Shown here: positions 47,741 through 57,088 of the stretch, one piece after another
How positions within the stretch are numbered: position 1 is the first letter of the stretch
Layout: each line of letters begins with the position of its first letter
From: Mannheimia sp041807705
GTDB lineage: Bacteria > Pseudomonadota > Gammaproteobacteria > Enterobacterales > Pasteurellaceae
Length of the DNA: 64,000 nt
Assembly (NCBI RefSeq): GCF_041807705.1
Contig: NZ_JBGTYY010000001.1
Coordinates: 62,001-126,000, forward strand
Reading direction: 5' to 3'
The notes under the pieces: model-generated
Database searches by the model: none
Seen by the model: only the letters and a program-made list of their open reading frames with translations
Told to the model about the DNA's origin: nothing
Position numbers and translations under genes: made by a program

Positions 47741-49767
47741 ATGGGAAATCTTACCATAACCCAATACTTCTACGACCCTAACATTAAGGAACAAGCTACC
47801 CCTGCCGTATTTGAAAAAATCGAGCAAATTCTAAATAACGTTCCCGATTTGCAAAAAATAACAAAATCCTACCGCTTGTAAAAGTGATTACACAAACAAT
47901 GGAGGAACAAGCGGTCGAAATTCCACTTTCTTTTGCAGGTGATAAAGCACATTGGACAATCACACTTGAAAATGGCGACCAATTAACAGGCGAAATTGAA
48001 ACAAGTGAAGACGCGATTTTAGCTCTACCAAAAGATCTTCCTTTGGGCTATCACACACTTTCCCTTAAAATAGCAAATACAGAGGAAAATTGCTCTCTAA
48101 TTGTTACTCCTGAAAAAGCTTTCCAACCTGCTCCATTACAGCAGCAGAAAAAATTATGGGGAGCGTTTTTACAGCTTTATACCCTACGCTCTGCCCAAAA
48201 CTGGGGCGTGGGTGATTTTGGCGATTTAAAGCAATTTCTTGCGAATATTGCCAATTACGGTGCAGATTTTGTTGGGCTTAATCCAATTCACGCTCTCTTT
48301 CCAGCTAATCCTGAAGGGGCAAGCCCTTACAGCCCATCTTCTCGCTTATGGCAAAATATTCTCTATATTGATATCAACGCCGTTGAGGCATTCAAGCAAT
48401 CAAAAAAAGCCCAAGAATGGTTTAACTCTACGGATATTCAACAGCAACTTGCCAGCTTAAGGGCTAAAGATTATGTGGATTATAGTGCAGTAACCAAGCT
48501 CAAATTAACCGCATTACGTTTTGCTTTTGAGCAATTTTCAACCCAAAACCAAGCAAAATTTGATGATTTTATTGAGCAATCGGGAGAATCGTTAAAAATT
48601 CAAGCCACTTTTGATGCCTTACATCAACACTTTTCGGAACAACTTGGTCAGCACGGTGGTTGGGCTGATTGGGCGGAGGAATATCAAGATTATCACGCGC
48701 CTAAAGTTGCCGAATTTCAGCAAACTCAAGCCGAACTTGTCCGTTTTTATATGTGGCTACAATTCATCGCTATTCAGCAATTAGCCGAATGTGATCGTTT
48801 CGCCAAATCATTAAATATGCCGATTGGATTCTACCGTGATTTAGCGGTGGGCGTAACCAATAATGGAGCAGAAACGTGGGCAGATAAGGCATTATTTGTG
48901 CAAGAGGCTTCCATCGGAGCACCGCCTGATATGCTTGCTCCGAATGGACAAGGTTGGGGGCTTTCGCCAATGCACCCGCATATTTTACAAAGTCGTGGTT
49001 ATCAGCCATTTATTGATTTAGTGCGTGCTAATATGAAATATTGTGGTGCGTTACGCATCGATCATATTCTTGGCTTTGCCCGTATGTGGTGGGTAGCAAA
49101 TGGCGAATCGGCTAAAGAAGGGATTTATGTTCGCTACCCGTTAGATGCTCTGCTTTCCATTTTGGCGTTAGAGAGCCAACGCCACCAATGTTTAGTGATT
49201 GCTGAAGCACTAGGCATTGTGCCGGAAGGGATTTTAGAGGCTCTTGAGCAAAAAGGCATTTTTGCTTATAACATTTTCTATTTTGAAAAAGCAGAAAATG
49301 CTGTCAAACCGCTGGAAGATTACCCTTATCAAGCAATGACTACCCTTAGCACGCACGATTTACCCACTATTCAAGGCTATTGGAAAGGTTATGATTTTGA
49401 GTTAGGCGAAAAATTTGATACTTACCCAAGTAAAGCAGTGGTGAGAAAGCTGAAAGAAGATCGCTCTTATGACCGTTTAAATATCCGCACCGCAGTGGAA
49501 AAGATAATGGAACTTGAGCCGAATGAAGTGGGGGTAACAATGAAATTTACTCATCAATTACAACGCTATGTGGCTCACACCAACAGTGCATTATTTGGCA
49601 CGCAGCCCGAAGATTGGCTGAATATGTTAGAGCCTGTGAACATTCCGGGAACAAGTACAGAGTATCCAAACTGGCGAAGAAAATTATCCGCAACAACCGA
49701 TCAGATTTTTGCAAACTCTGATATCCAAAAATTGCTTACGGACATCAACGCCATTCGCAAGAAATAG
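47741..49767 (+). pseudogene. malQ: 4-alpha-glucanotransferase (amylomaltase) with a frameshift near the N-terminus
   Basis: The main frame (627 residues from a GTG at 47884) has all GH77 landmarks: GAFLQLYTLRSAQNWGVGDFGDL, ALRIDHILGFARMWW (nucleophile Asp), VIAEALGIVPEG (acid/base Glu) and LSTHDLPTIQGYW. It lacks a ribosome-binding site and about 48 N-terminal residues. These occur in another frame from the ATG at 47741 (after GAGGAATAAG), MGNLTITQYFYDPNIKEQ..., ending at 47881. The two frames join in an A6 tract at 47853-47858: one extra A restores a protein of about 675 residues. MalQ disproportionates maltodextrins. Decay, recoding or slippage are all possible. Confidence 0.88.
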
Positions 49768-49771
49768 TGTA

Positions 49772-49819
49772 ACAAGCGGTTGTTTTTTCGTAAATTTTTA
49801 CCAAAAAACAACCGCTTGT
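49772..49819. terminator. Uptake-signal pair terminator between malQ and pnuC
   Basis: ACAAGCGGTTGTTTTTT pairs with AAAAAACAACCGCTTGT (17 bp) between convergent genes. It is the cleanest case in the window of two uptake signals forming a terminator. Confidence 0.85.
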
Positions 49820-49825
49820 ATTTCA

Positions 49826-50566
49826 TCATCTAATCTCTTTCTGATGATTTCTATGTAGTTTAATCCAGTTGTAATAACCGTAAATGGAGTTACACAGGTA
49901 CATCACATACATCACTAACAATGGCAAGCTGGTTTCGCCGTTTTGGAAGTACATTGCCGCCCAAAGTGAAATCGTCATAATATTCACGATAATCCACAAT
50001 GCCCATTGTTCACGGTAACGTAGCACCATTAAGATTTGAGCCACGATTGAAATCACTACCGTTGCCCCATCAAGCACAGGTAAAGCACTATCTAAGTATT
50101 TCAGTAATTCAACATACAGGAAAGTCCCAACAATAGCGGAAATAATCACAATCCCCCATTGCTTAGCGGTTAAGGCTTTTGCAATCACTTCCTCTACCCC
50201 TGCGTTATTTACCGTATTTTGGCTGGTCATATTTTTACGCCAGAAATAGAAGCCGATAAATTGCACTGGCACATAAACCAGTAAATTTAGCATCATTTCT
50301 CCATAAAGCTGAAAAGTATATGAAATATAAGCATAAAGAGAAACAGAGATTAAGCCGAAAAAGTAGTTGCTGATTTTCCCTTTACCCACAAAAACAACAC
50401 ACAAGATACCAGTGATTGCTGCAATGGTGGCAATCCAGCTATCTGGTTGATAAATAAAAATGGCAATTTGTATCGCAAGGAAAGTTAATAACCACCCCGC
50501 TTCAAATTTAGTCCAGCCACCAAAAAATTCTTGTTTTAATTTTGTTGAAAATGATGAGTCGTGCAT
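49826..50566 (-). CDS. pnuC: Nicotinamide riboside transporter PnuC
   Basis: 246-residue inner-membrane transporter with about seven helices, taking up nicotinamide riboside for NAD synthesis, important for V-factor-dependent Pasteurellaceae. Motifs: AAITGILCVVFVGKGKISNYFFGLISVSLYAYISY, LYGEMMLNLLVYVPVQFIGFYFWRKN and the C-terminal EQWALWIIVNIMTISLW with VMYVMYLCNSIYGYYNW. It is monocistronic with no riboswitch visible in the 70-bp upstream gap. Confidence 0.93.
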   Translation of the reverse strand: MHDSSFSTKLKQEFFGGWTKFEAGWLLTFLAIQIAIFIYQPDSWIATIAAITGILCVVFVGKGKISNYFFGLISVSLYAYISYTFQLYGEMMLNLLVYVPVQFIGFYFWRKNMTSQNTVNNAGVEEVIAKALTAKQWGIVIISAIVGTFLYVELLKYLDSALPVLDGATVVISIVAQILMVLRYREQWALWIIVNIMTISLWAAMYFQNGETSLPLLVMYVMYLCNSIYGYYNWIKLHRNHQKEIR

Positions 50567-50644
50567 ACCTGCCTCCGATGTAAAAAATACATTTCAAATC
50601 ATAGAGCATAAAAACCAAAAAAGCAAAATTAAGTAAAGGGAATT

Positions 50645-51523
50645 TTACTTAGGCTGAATATCGCCTTTTCTCACCTCTGCACTTACCTCGCCTGAACGAG
50701 TTTCTGTACTGACTGCCGTTCCTGAGCGTTTAAAAGTGTAGTCGGCTTTGCTAAACTCGCCTGTTTGATTATTTAAGAAGAAACGGCGATATTCATTTAC
50801 CCATAACGCCGTTGCTCCACAAACTGCCACAGGCATTACCACTAAATTCACAAATGGGATCATCGTAAATAGGCTCACTAACGCACCGAAGGTAAAATTA
50901 AGGGTACGATATTGTGCAAGTGCATTTCTCATACGTTGAAAGCTGATTTTGTGGTTATCAAACGGATAGTCGCAATACTGAATTGCAATCAACCACGCCC
51001 CAAACATAAAGGTAAGAATAGGCACAATGGTTTGCCCTACCACAGGCAAAAATCCAAGCACAAAAAGGGCAATTAATCTTGGAATGCTGTACATCATTTT
51101 TTGCCATTCACGTTTTAGCATTCGTGGCACATCTTTTAGCATTGCTCCGAAAGACATATCGCCCAATGGCTCGCCCGTAAGTTGCAGCTCTACTTTTTCA
51201 GCCAGTAAACCGTTAAAAGGAGCTGCTATGAAGTTTGCCAATGTGGTAAAGGCAAAATAAAATCCAACTAAAATCATTAAAAAAATCAGCGGAATTAAAA
51301 TAAAACTTAGCCAATCCAGCCAAGCAGGTAATAACATTGCCAATAAGCCCCCAATATTGGCAAAAAATGCCCATATTAACCCCACCATTAGCACCGTATT
51401 AATCAAAATCGGAAAAATTACAAAGGGTAAAAATTCACGTTGTAGTAACAACTTCCAGCCATAAATAAAGTAGTGGAAACCAAGCCCTACTTGGGTTTGT
51501 GGCTGTGAAAAAGCAGAAGACAT
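50645..51523 (-). CDS. cysZ: Sulfate transporter CysZ
   Basis: 292-residue inner-membrane sulfate permease family protein. I take the second ATG (51523) because AAGGA lies six bases ahead of it and would touch the first one at 51529. Features: FHYFIYGWKLLLQREFLPFVIFPILINTVL, NFIAAPFNGLLAEKVE and FLPVVGQTIVPILTFMFGAWLIAIQYCDYPFDNH. It is divergent from zipA, as in enterobacteria. Confidence 0.94.
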   Translation of the reverse strand: MSSAFSQPQTQVGLGFHYFIYGWKLLLQREFLPFVIFPILINTVLMVGLIWAFFANIGGLLAMLLPAWLDWLSFILIPLIFLMILVGFYFAFTTLANFIAAPFNGLLAEKVELQLTGEPLGDMSFGAMLKDVPRMLKREWQKMMYSIPRLIALFVLGFLPVVGQTIVPILTFMFGAWLIAIQYCDYPFDNHKISFQRMRNALAQYRTLNFTFGALVSLFTMIPFVNLVVMPVAVCGATALWVNEYRRFFLNNQTGEFSKADYTFKRSGTAVSTETRSGEVSAEVRKGDIQPK

Positions 51524-51636
51524 AATCATTCCTTATTTTTTATCAAAAATTTGTTAGAATATGGTAAGCTACGCACATTATTTTCGCAAATATGAAAATG
51601 TATTTTTTACTAATTATTTAAAATAAAGAGGACACA

Positions 51637-52563
51637 ATGGAACTACATATTATTTTCTTTATTCTAGCCGGATTATTGATTGCGATCTTAATCGGCTTTA
51701 GTATTTGGTCTGCCCGCCGTGAAAAATCGAACATTTTCTCAAATACATTTTCAAGTAGACCTGTTGTTGTGCCTCCACCAAGTAATGAGCTAAATAGCCC
51801 TATTCCTGCTTCATTGCAACCACAAGCGAATGAATATCAAGCAATGTCTGTGCCAGAAGAAAATCCACAACAAATCCAACAGGAAGTGGAAAGCTCATTG
51901 CAAAATATCAAAATCAGCTTACCGGGAGAGCCTCAAATTCAGCCCGTACAGCCTTTTCAGCAGCCTATCCAGCAACTTATGGCAGAACCTGCCGGTAGTA
52001 CTTATGGTCAGCAAATTTCTAATCAGCAACATATTCAAAATACGCCTGATTTTGCGAACCCAACGATTAATGTCTCAATAACCCCTGAACTTGTGCCTGA
52101 GGAAGAAGCTCAAGTTTCAGCGGTAGAACAAACCGATGCAGTGCAAGCAACAGAAGAAGAAAATCCATTTGTAACGCTCTATGTTTATGCACCGCAAAAT
52201 GAGCTATTTCGTGGCGACTATGTGGTTCACTACTTGGAAGAAGTTGGATTGCGTTTTGGCGAACACCAAATTTTCCACCGCCATCAACACATTGACGATT
52301 CGCTCAGCCCGATTATTTTCAGTGCAGCAAACTTAATGAACCCGGGTACATTTGATTTACACAATATTGCTAACTTCTCGACCGCAGGCTTGGTGCTATT
52401 TATGCAATTACCAACTGAAGGCAATGATATTGTGAATATGAAATTATTACTAAGCAATGCGGAACACTTGGCATCATCGCTCGGCGGTTATTTATATGAC
52501 GATGCTCAGCAGCCATTTAGCGAAGAATCTCGCCAACGTTATATGCAACAAGTAATGCACTAA
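51637..52563 (+). CDS. zipA: Cell division protein ZipA
   Basis: 308-residue FtsZ-tethering membrane protein. One N-terminal helix (IIFFILAGLLIAILIGFSIWSARREKS), a Pro/Gln-rich flexible linker (about 45-175), and the C-terminal FtsZ-binding domain (VTLYVYAPQNELFRGDYVVHYLEEVGLRFGEHQIFHRH). AAAGAGGACACA precedes the ATG. It lies upstream of ligA, with an uptake-signal terminator between. Confidence 0.95.
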   Translation: MELHIIFFILAGLLIAILIGFSIWSARREKSNIFSNTFSSRPVVVPPPSNELNSPIPASLQPQANEYQAMSVPEENPQQIQQEVESSLQNIKISLPGEPQIQPVQPFQQPIQQLMAEPAGSTYGQQISNQQHIQNTPDFANPTINVSITPELVPEEEAQVSAVEQTDAVQATEEENPFVTLYVYAPQNELFRGDYVVHYLEEVGLRFGEHQIFHRHQHIDDSLSPIIFSAANLMNPGTFDLHNIANFSTAGLVLFMQLPTEGNDIVNMKLLLSNAEHLASSLGGYLYDDAQQPFSEESRQRYMQQVMH

Positions 52564-52585
52564 TTGCAAAAATAATTGTTTTTCC

Positions 52586-52612
52586 GACCGCTTGTTACAA
52601 GCGGTCTTTTTT
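52586..52612 (+). terminator. Uptake-signal pair terminator between zipA and ligA
   Basis: GACCGCTTGT-T-ACAAGCGGTC, a perfect 10-bp stem with a minimal loop, is followed by six T. It should reduce zipA read-through into ligA. Confidence 0.83.
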
Positions 52613-52628
52613 GTAGAGAATTTTACCA

Positions 52629-54686
52629 ATGTCTTTATTTAGTCAAGGCTCTTTATTTGAAGAAGATACAACGCCAACGTTAGTTGAACAAATCGAACAA
52701 CTTCACCAAAAATTACGTCAATACGAATTTGAATATCACGTTTTAGATAATCCAAGTGTGCCAGATGCAGAATATGATCGCTTAATGAACGAGCTGAAAA
52801 ATATTGAATGGCAACACCCAGAGCTGATTACCGCCGATTCTCCAACGCAACGAGTGGGTGCAAAACCATTAGCTGGTTTTGCTCAAGTTACGCACGAAAT
52901 CCCAATGCTTTCGTTAGATAATGCCTTTGGCGATGAAGATTTAGACGGTTTTTTACGCCGAATGGAGAGCTATATTACGGCTAATCCAAACGAATTAGTC
53001 TTCTGCTGCGAGCCAAAATTAGACGGCCTAGCCGTGAGTATTTTGTATGAAAATGGCTTGCTTACCCGTGCGGCAACTCGAGGCGATGGCACAACAGGCG
53101 AAGACATTACGGCAAATATCCGCACCATTCGTAATGTTCCGTTAAAACTCAATACGCTTAATCCACCAGCTCGCTTAGAAATTCGTGGCGAAGTGTTTAT
53201 GCCCCAAGTTGGTTTCAATGAGTTAAATGAAAAAGCCTTAGCCAAAGGTGAGAAAGTTTTTGCTAACCCTCGTAATGCGGCTGCTGGGTCGTTACGCCAG
53301 TTAGATCCGAAAATTACTCGCCAACGCCCACTTGTGCTAAATGCTTATGGCATTGGTGTTTATGAAAGTGATGATGAATTACCAAACACTCAGTTTGAGC
53401 GTTTGCAATGGCTGAAATCGTTTGGCATTCCCGTCAATAATGAAATCCGATTAGCTCAAGGCAAAGCGGAACTCTTAGCTTATTATGCCGACATTCAAGC
53501 TAAACGCCCAACGCTAGGCTATGATATTGATGGCACAGTGTTAAAAGTCAATGATATCGCCTTACAAGAACCTCTTGGTTTTATCTCCCGTTCTCCCCGT
53601 TGGGCGATTGCTTATAAATTCCCTGCTCAAGAGCAGATGACGGTTTTAAAAGATGTCGAGTTTCAAGTTGGACGAACAGGGGCAATCACGCCTGTGGCTA
53701 AATTAGAGCCTGTATTTGTGGCAGGCGTAACAGTAAGTAATGCCACGCTCCACAATGGCGATGAAATTGAACGTTTAGGTATTGTCATTGGCGATACTGT
53801 GATTATTCGCCGTGCAGGTGATGTGATCCCACAAATTACAGGGGTGGTTGCTGAACGCCGACCTGAAAATGCAAAAAAAATTGAATTTCCGACCGCTTGT
53901 CCTATCTGTAACTCTGCGGTTGTTCGGGTAGAAGGCGAGGCGGTGGCTCGTTGTACGGGCGGTTTATTCTGTGGGGCTCAGCGTAAAGAGGCATTGAAAC
54001 ATTTCGTTTCTCGCAAAGCAATGGATATTGACGGCGTGGGCGAGAAACTGATTGAACAGTTAATGTCTCGTGAGTTAATTAAAACGCCAGCCGATCTATT
54101 CAAGCTCGATCACACAACCTTAATGCGACTTGAGAGAATGGGCGAAAAATCAGCTCAAAATGCACTAAATAGCATCGAAAAAGCGAAAAATACTACCCTT
54201 CCTCGCTTTTTATTCTCACTAGGTATTCGTGAAGTGGGCGAGGCAACCGCTCTCAACTTAGCGAACCACTTTGGCAGTTTAGAAGCAATCCGCCAAGCCA
54301 ACTTTGAGCAATTAAAAGAGGTACAAGATGTGGGCGAAGTGGTGGCAAACCGTATTGTGAGCTTCTGGCAAGAGCCGCATAATGTGGAAGTAGTGGAAGA
54401 TTTAATTGCTCAAGGCGTACGCTGGGAAAACGTGGTTAAAACTGAAATTGCCGATAATCCACTAAAAGACAAAAACGTGGTATTAACAGGCACGCTTACT
54501 CAGCTGACCCGTGATGAAGCCAAAGCCTTATTACAAAGTCTAGGCTGCAAAGTATCAGGCTCGGTTTCAAGCAAAACCGACTATCTCATCGCAGGCGAAA
54601 AAGCAGGCTCAAAACTAGCTAAAGCCCAAGAATTGGGTATTCAGATTTTAACTGAGCAAGATTTTATTGAACTAACACAGCATTAA
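52629..54686 (+). CDS. ligA: NAD-dependent DNA ligase
   Basis: 685-residue essential ligase sealing nicks in replication and repair. Domain order: Ia (YHVLDNPSVPDAEYDRLMNEL), adenylation with the nucleophile lysine in CEPKLDGLAVS, OB fold (FQVGRTGAITPVAKLEPV), Cys4 zinc finger (CPIC...CTGGLFC), helix-hairpin-helix, and BRCT (LKDKNVVLTGTLTQLTRDEAK). Length is close to the E. coli enzyme (671). Confidence 0.98.
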   Translation: MSLFSQGSLFEEDTTPTLVEQIEQLHQKLRQYEFEYHVLDNPSVPDAEYDRLMNELKNIEWQHPELITADSPTQRVGAKPLAGFAQVTHEIPMLSLDNAFGDEDLDGFLRRMESYITANPNELVFCCEPKLDGLAVSILYENGLLTRAATRGDGTTGEDITANIRTIRNVPLKLNTLNPPARLEIRGEVFMPQVGFNELNEKALAKGEKVFANPRNAAAGSLRQLDPKITRQRPLVLNAYGIGVYESDDELPNTQFERLQWLKSFGIPVNNEIRLAQGKAELLAYYADIQAKRPTLGYDIDGTVLKVNDIALQEPLGFISRSPRWAIAYKFPAQEQMTVLKDVEFQVGRTGAITPVAKLEPVFVAGVTVSNATLHNGDEIERLGIVIGDTVIIRRAGDVIPQITGVVAERRPENAKKIEFPTACPICNSAVVRVEGEAVARCTGGLFCGAQRKEALKHFVSRKAMDIDGVGEKLIEQLMSRELIKTPADLFKLDHTTLMRLERMGEKSAQNALNSIEKAKNTTLPRFLFSLGIREVGEATALNLANHFGSLEAIRQANFEQLKEVQDVGEVVANRIVSFWQEPHNVEVVEDLIAQGVRWENVVKTEIADNPLKDKNVVLTGTLTQLTRDEAKALLQSLGCKVSGSVSSKTDYLIAGEKAGSKLAKAQELGIQILTEQDFIELTQH

Positions 54687-54763
54687 TATTCGTCAAAATA
54701 GTAAAAAACGTCTAGAATGCAAGCGGTAACTTTCGTAACAAACTTTGCAAAAAGGAACACAAA

Positions 54764-55780
54764 ATGGCAATTTTAGTAACAGGCGGTGCGGGGTACATCG
54801 GTTCTCATACCTTAGTTGAGTTATTAAACGAAAACCGTGAAATTGTGGTGTTAGACAATCTCTCTAACTCCTCTGAGGTTTCGCTTGAACGTGTAAAACA
54901 GATTACGGGTAAAAGCGTAAGATTCTATCAAGGCGATATTTTAGATCGCGATATGTTACGCAAGATTTTCGCGGAAAATCAAATTGAATCGGTAATTCAC
55001 TTTGCAGGCTTAAAAGCGGTAGGCGAAAGCGTGAGAGAGCCACTACGTTACTATCAAAACAATGTGACGGGATCGATTGTTTTAGTAGAAGAAATGCTAA
55101 AAGCAAACGTGAATACGATTGTGTTTAGCTCGTCTGCAACCGTTTATGGAGATCCTCAAATCATTCCAATTGTGGAATCTTGCCCTGTAGGCGGCACAAC
55201 TAACCCTTACGGCACATCAAAATATATGGTGGAACGCATTCTTGAAGATACCGTTAAAGCCTTCCCACAATTAAGTGCGGTAGTATTACGTTATTTTAAC
55301 CCTGTTGGGGCTCACGAAAGCGGCTTAATTGGCGAAGATCCGAACGGCATTCCAAATAACCTAATGCCATTTATCAGCCAAGTTGCAGTGGGTAAATTAC
55401 CACAACTTTCTGTCTTTGGTGGCGATTATTCTACTCACGATGGTACAGGCGTGCGTGATTATATTCACGTTGTTGATTTAGCTATCGGGCACTTAAAAGC
55501 ATTAGAAAAACACCAAGGCGATGCTGGTTTCCACATCTATAATTTAGGCACAGGCACAGGCTATTCCGTATTAGATATGGTAAAAGCATTTGAAAACGCA
55601 AATGGTATTACTATTCCATATAAAATTACCGACCGCCGCCCGGGCGATATTGCCGTTTGCTACTCTGCTCCTCAAAAAGCCCTCGAACAACTCGGCTGGA
55701 AAACCGAGCGTGGCTTAGAGCAAATGATGAAAGACACTTGGAATTGGCAAAAGAATAATCCGAATGGATATAAAGGTTAA
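54764..55780 (+). CDS. galE: UDP-glucose 4-epimerase
   Basis: 338-residue NAD-dependent short-chain dehydrogenase interconverting UDP-glucose and UDP-galactose, needed for LOS galactose. MAILVTGGAGYIGSHTLVELL, the SSSATVYG serine, and the YGTSKYMVE Tyr-x3-Lys pair are present; RYFNPVGAH and the C-terminal region are standard. Length equals E. coli GalE. No gal operon partners here; ampG lies nearby as in Haemophilus. Confidence 0.97.
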   Translation: MAILVTGGAGYIGSHTLVELLNENREIVVLDNLSNSSEVSLERVKQITGKSVRFYQGDILDRDMLRKIFAENQIESVIHFAGLKAVGESVREPLRYYQNNVTGSIVLVEEMLKANVNTIVFSSSATVYGDPQIIPIVESCPVGGTTNPYGTSKYMVERILEDTVKAFPQLSAVVLRYFNPVGAHESGLIGEDPNGIPNNLMPFISQVAVGKLPQLSVFGGDYSTHDGTGVRDYIHVVDLAIGHLKALEKHQGDAGFHIYNLGTGTGYSVLDMVKAFENANGITIPYKITDRRPGDIAVCYSAPQKALEQLGWKTERGLEQMMKDTWNWQKNNPNGYKG

Positions 55781-55785
55781 AACAC

Positions 55786-55817
55786 AAAGGGAGATAATAT
55801 CTCCCTTTATCATTTTA
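55786..55817 (+). terminator. Terminator after galE
   Basis: AAAGGGAGAT pairs with ATCTCCCTTT around a 3-base loop just past the galE stop, followed by ATCATTTT. Confidence 0.75.
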
Positions 55818-55840
55818 ATATTCTCTTTTAGGTAATCCTG

Positions 55841-57013
55841 ATGAAAAAATCTATCCCATTAATCTTGAGCTTTTTCTCGGCTTCGCTATTCGCCGAAGTT
55901 CAGCTTTCTCCGCTGGCTCTCACTGAAATCGGGAAAGTGAGCCAATTTGATCTCTCAGAACAAGGCGAATTAATCTTTATTAATCGTCAAAATGAACTAT
56001 GGAAGATGGTTAATCAAGCTCAAAAATTAGCAGATGGCGTTTCAACTGAGATTGAACCCAAAGCCCAGCACCAACGAATTGCGTTAGCGGATAAGAACGG
56101 ATATTTTATGTTGTGGACGGCAGATAAAATCTATACTTCCGATATTCCACTTGCTCCAAAAGCAACAATGGTTTCTCTTAATTTTGCTACCATTGCTGTA
56201 ACTAAACAACACGGGCAATTTATGTTAGCTAGAATTGAAACGCAAGGAAACCAAGTAACTATTACTGCCAGCGCAGAAACCGAAGTCTTGCCTGATACTC
56301 ACCCTCTGCAAATTGATTTTGATTCTGAAACACCTAACCAAGGGCATATTGCTGTACTTGCAAAGCCTGATGATGCCACCTATCAACACGGTGTATTAGG
56401 CGATGATATAGAGGCAGGAGAAATTCAATTCCTAGAACGCCATACCCTTAAACCATTAGCAGAAAAACTAACTCAGAAAGGGCGAGTTTTTGAGGCAAAT
56501 CGTTTTGCGACTTTAACGGAAAATGGAAAAACCAAATTGATTTCCGTAATAGCTGGCGATGGTAATGGAGCCAGTACCGCTGTAATTAGCCTTAAAGAAG
56601 GCAAATTATTGATAGAAATAGAAAGTGAGTCTCTGCCAACTAACCGTTGGCAATCGCCATTTAGCTTTAACAATAAGCTCTATGCCATCCAAATGCCGCA
56701 TTTAAAAGGTAATTTGGTCGAATACAGCCTCAAGGGCAACCGCTTAACCGAACGTTTTATTACCTCCGGCTTAAGCAACCACCGCTATGGTGACTATGAA
56801 ACCAATTTAGCTGCAGCAACAGACCATTTTGCAATTATCCCCAAAGCAGGATATCAACAATTGATTGTACTAGGTAAAACAGGTAACATCACAGAATTAC
56901 CAATGGTCCTGCCGGCTGAGATCAAACAAACCAAAGCCTATGCTAATAAAGTCTATTTATTATTAAAAAATGGGCAAATTTGGATAGCTGAAGAAAAGCA
57001 AAATAACTTGTAG
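55841..57013 (+). CDS. Exported protein of unknown function, possibly beta-propeller
   Basis: 390 residues starting with a signal peptide (MKKSIPLILSFFSASLFA). The mature protein is beta-rich, with repeated blade-like strands (GELIFINRQNELWKM, NGYFMLWTADKIYTS, HFAIIPKAGYQQLIVLGKTGNITELP, NKVYLLLKNGQIWIAEE) and no cysteines that I see. I do not recognise the family. It is probably periplasmic. It lies between galE and ampG with a terminator before it and 75 bp to ampG, so it may share a transcript with ampG. Confidence 0.8.
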   Translation: MKKSIPLILSFFSASLFAEVQLSPLALTEIGKVSQFDLSEQGELIFINRQNELWKMVNQAQKLADGVSTEIEPKAQHQRIALADKNGYFMLWTADKIYTSDIPLAPKATMVSLNFATIAVTKQHGQFMLARIETQGNQVTITASAETEVLPDTHPLQIDFDSETPNQGHIAVLAKPDDATYQHGVLGDDIEAGEIQFLERHTLKPLAEKLTQKGRVFEANRFATLTENGKTKLISVIAGDGNGASTAVISLKEGKLLIEIESESLPTNRWQSPFSFNNKLYAIQMPHLKGNLVEYSLKGNRLTERFITSGLSNHRYGDYETNLAAATDHFAIIPKAGYQQLIVLGKTGNITELPMVLPAEIKQTKAYANKVYLLLKNGQIWIAEEKQNNL

Positions 57014-57088
57014 GTTAGATTTAACGCTTTATGAAAGCTGGCTACGATTAGCTTCTCTGCATCTCACTTTGCAAAATTTAGGAAAAAT

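Noticed and set aside
47884..49767. malQ as an intact gene from the GTG at 47884
   Set aside because: No ribosome-binding site, and family-like sequence continues upstream in the same frame and then in the frame of the ATG at 47741.
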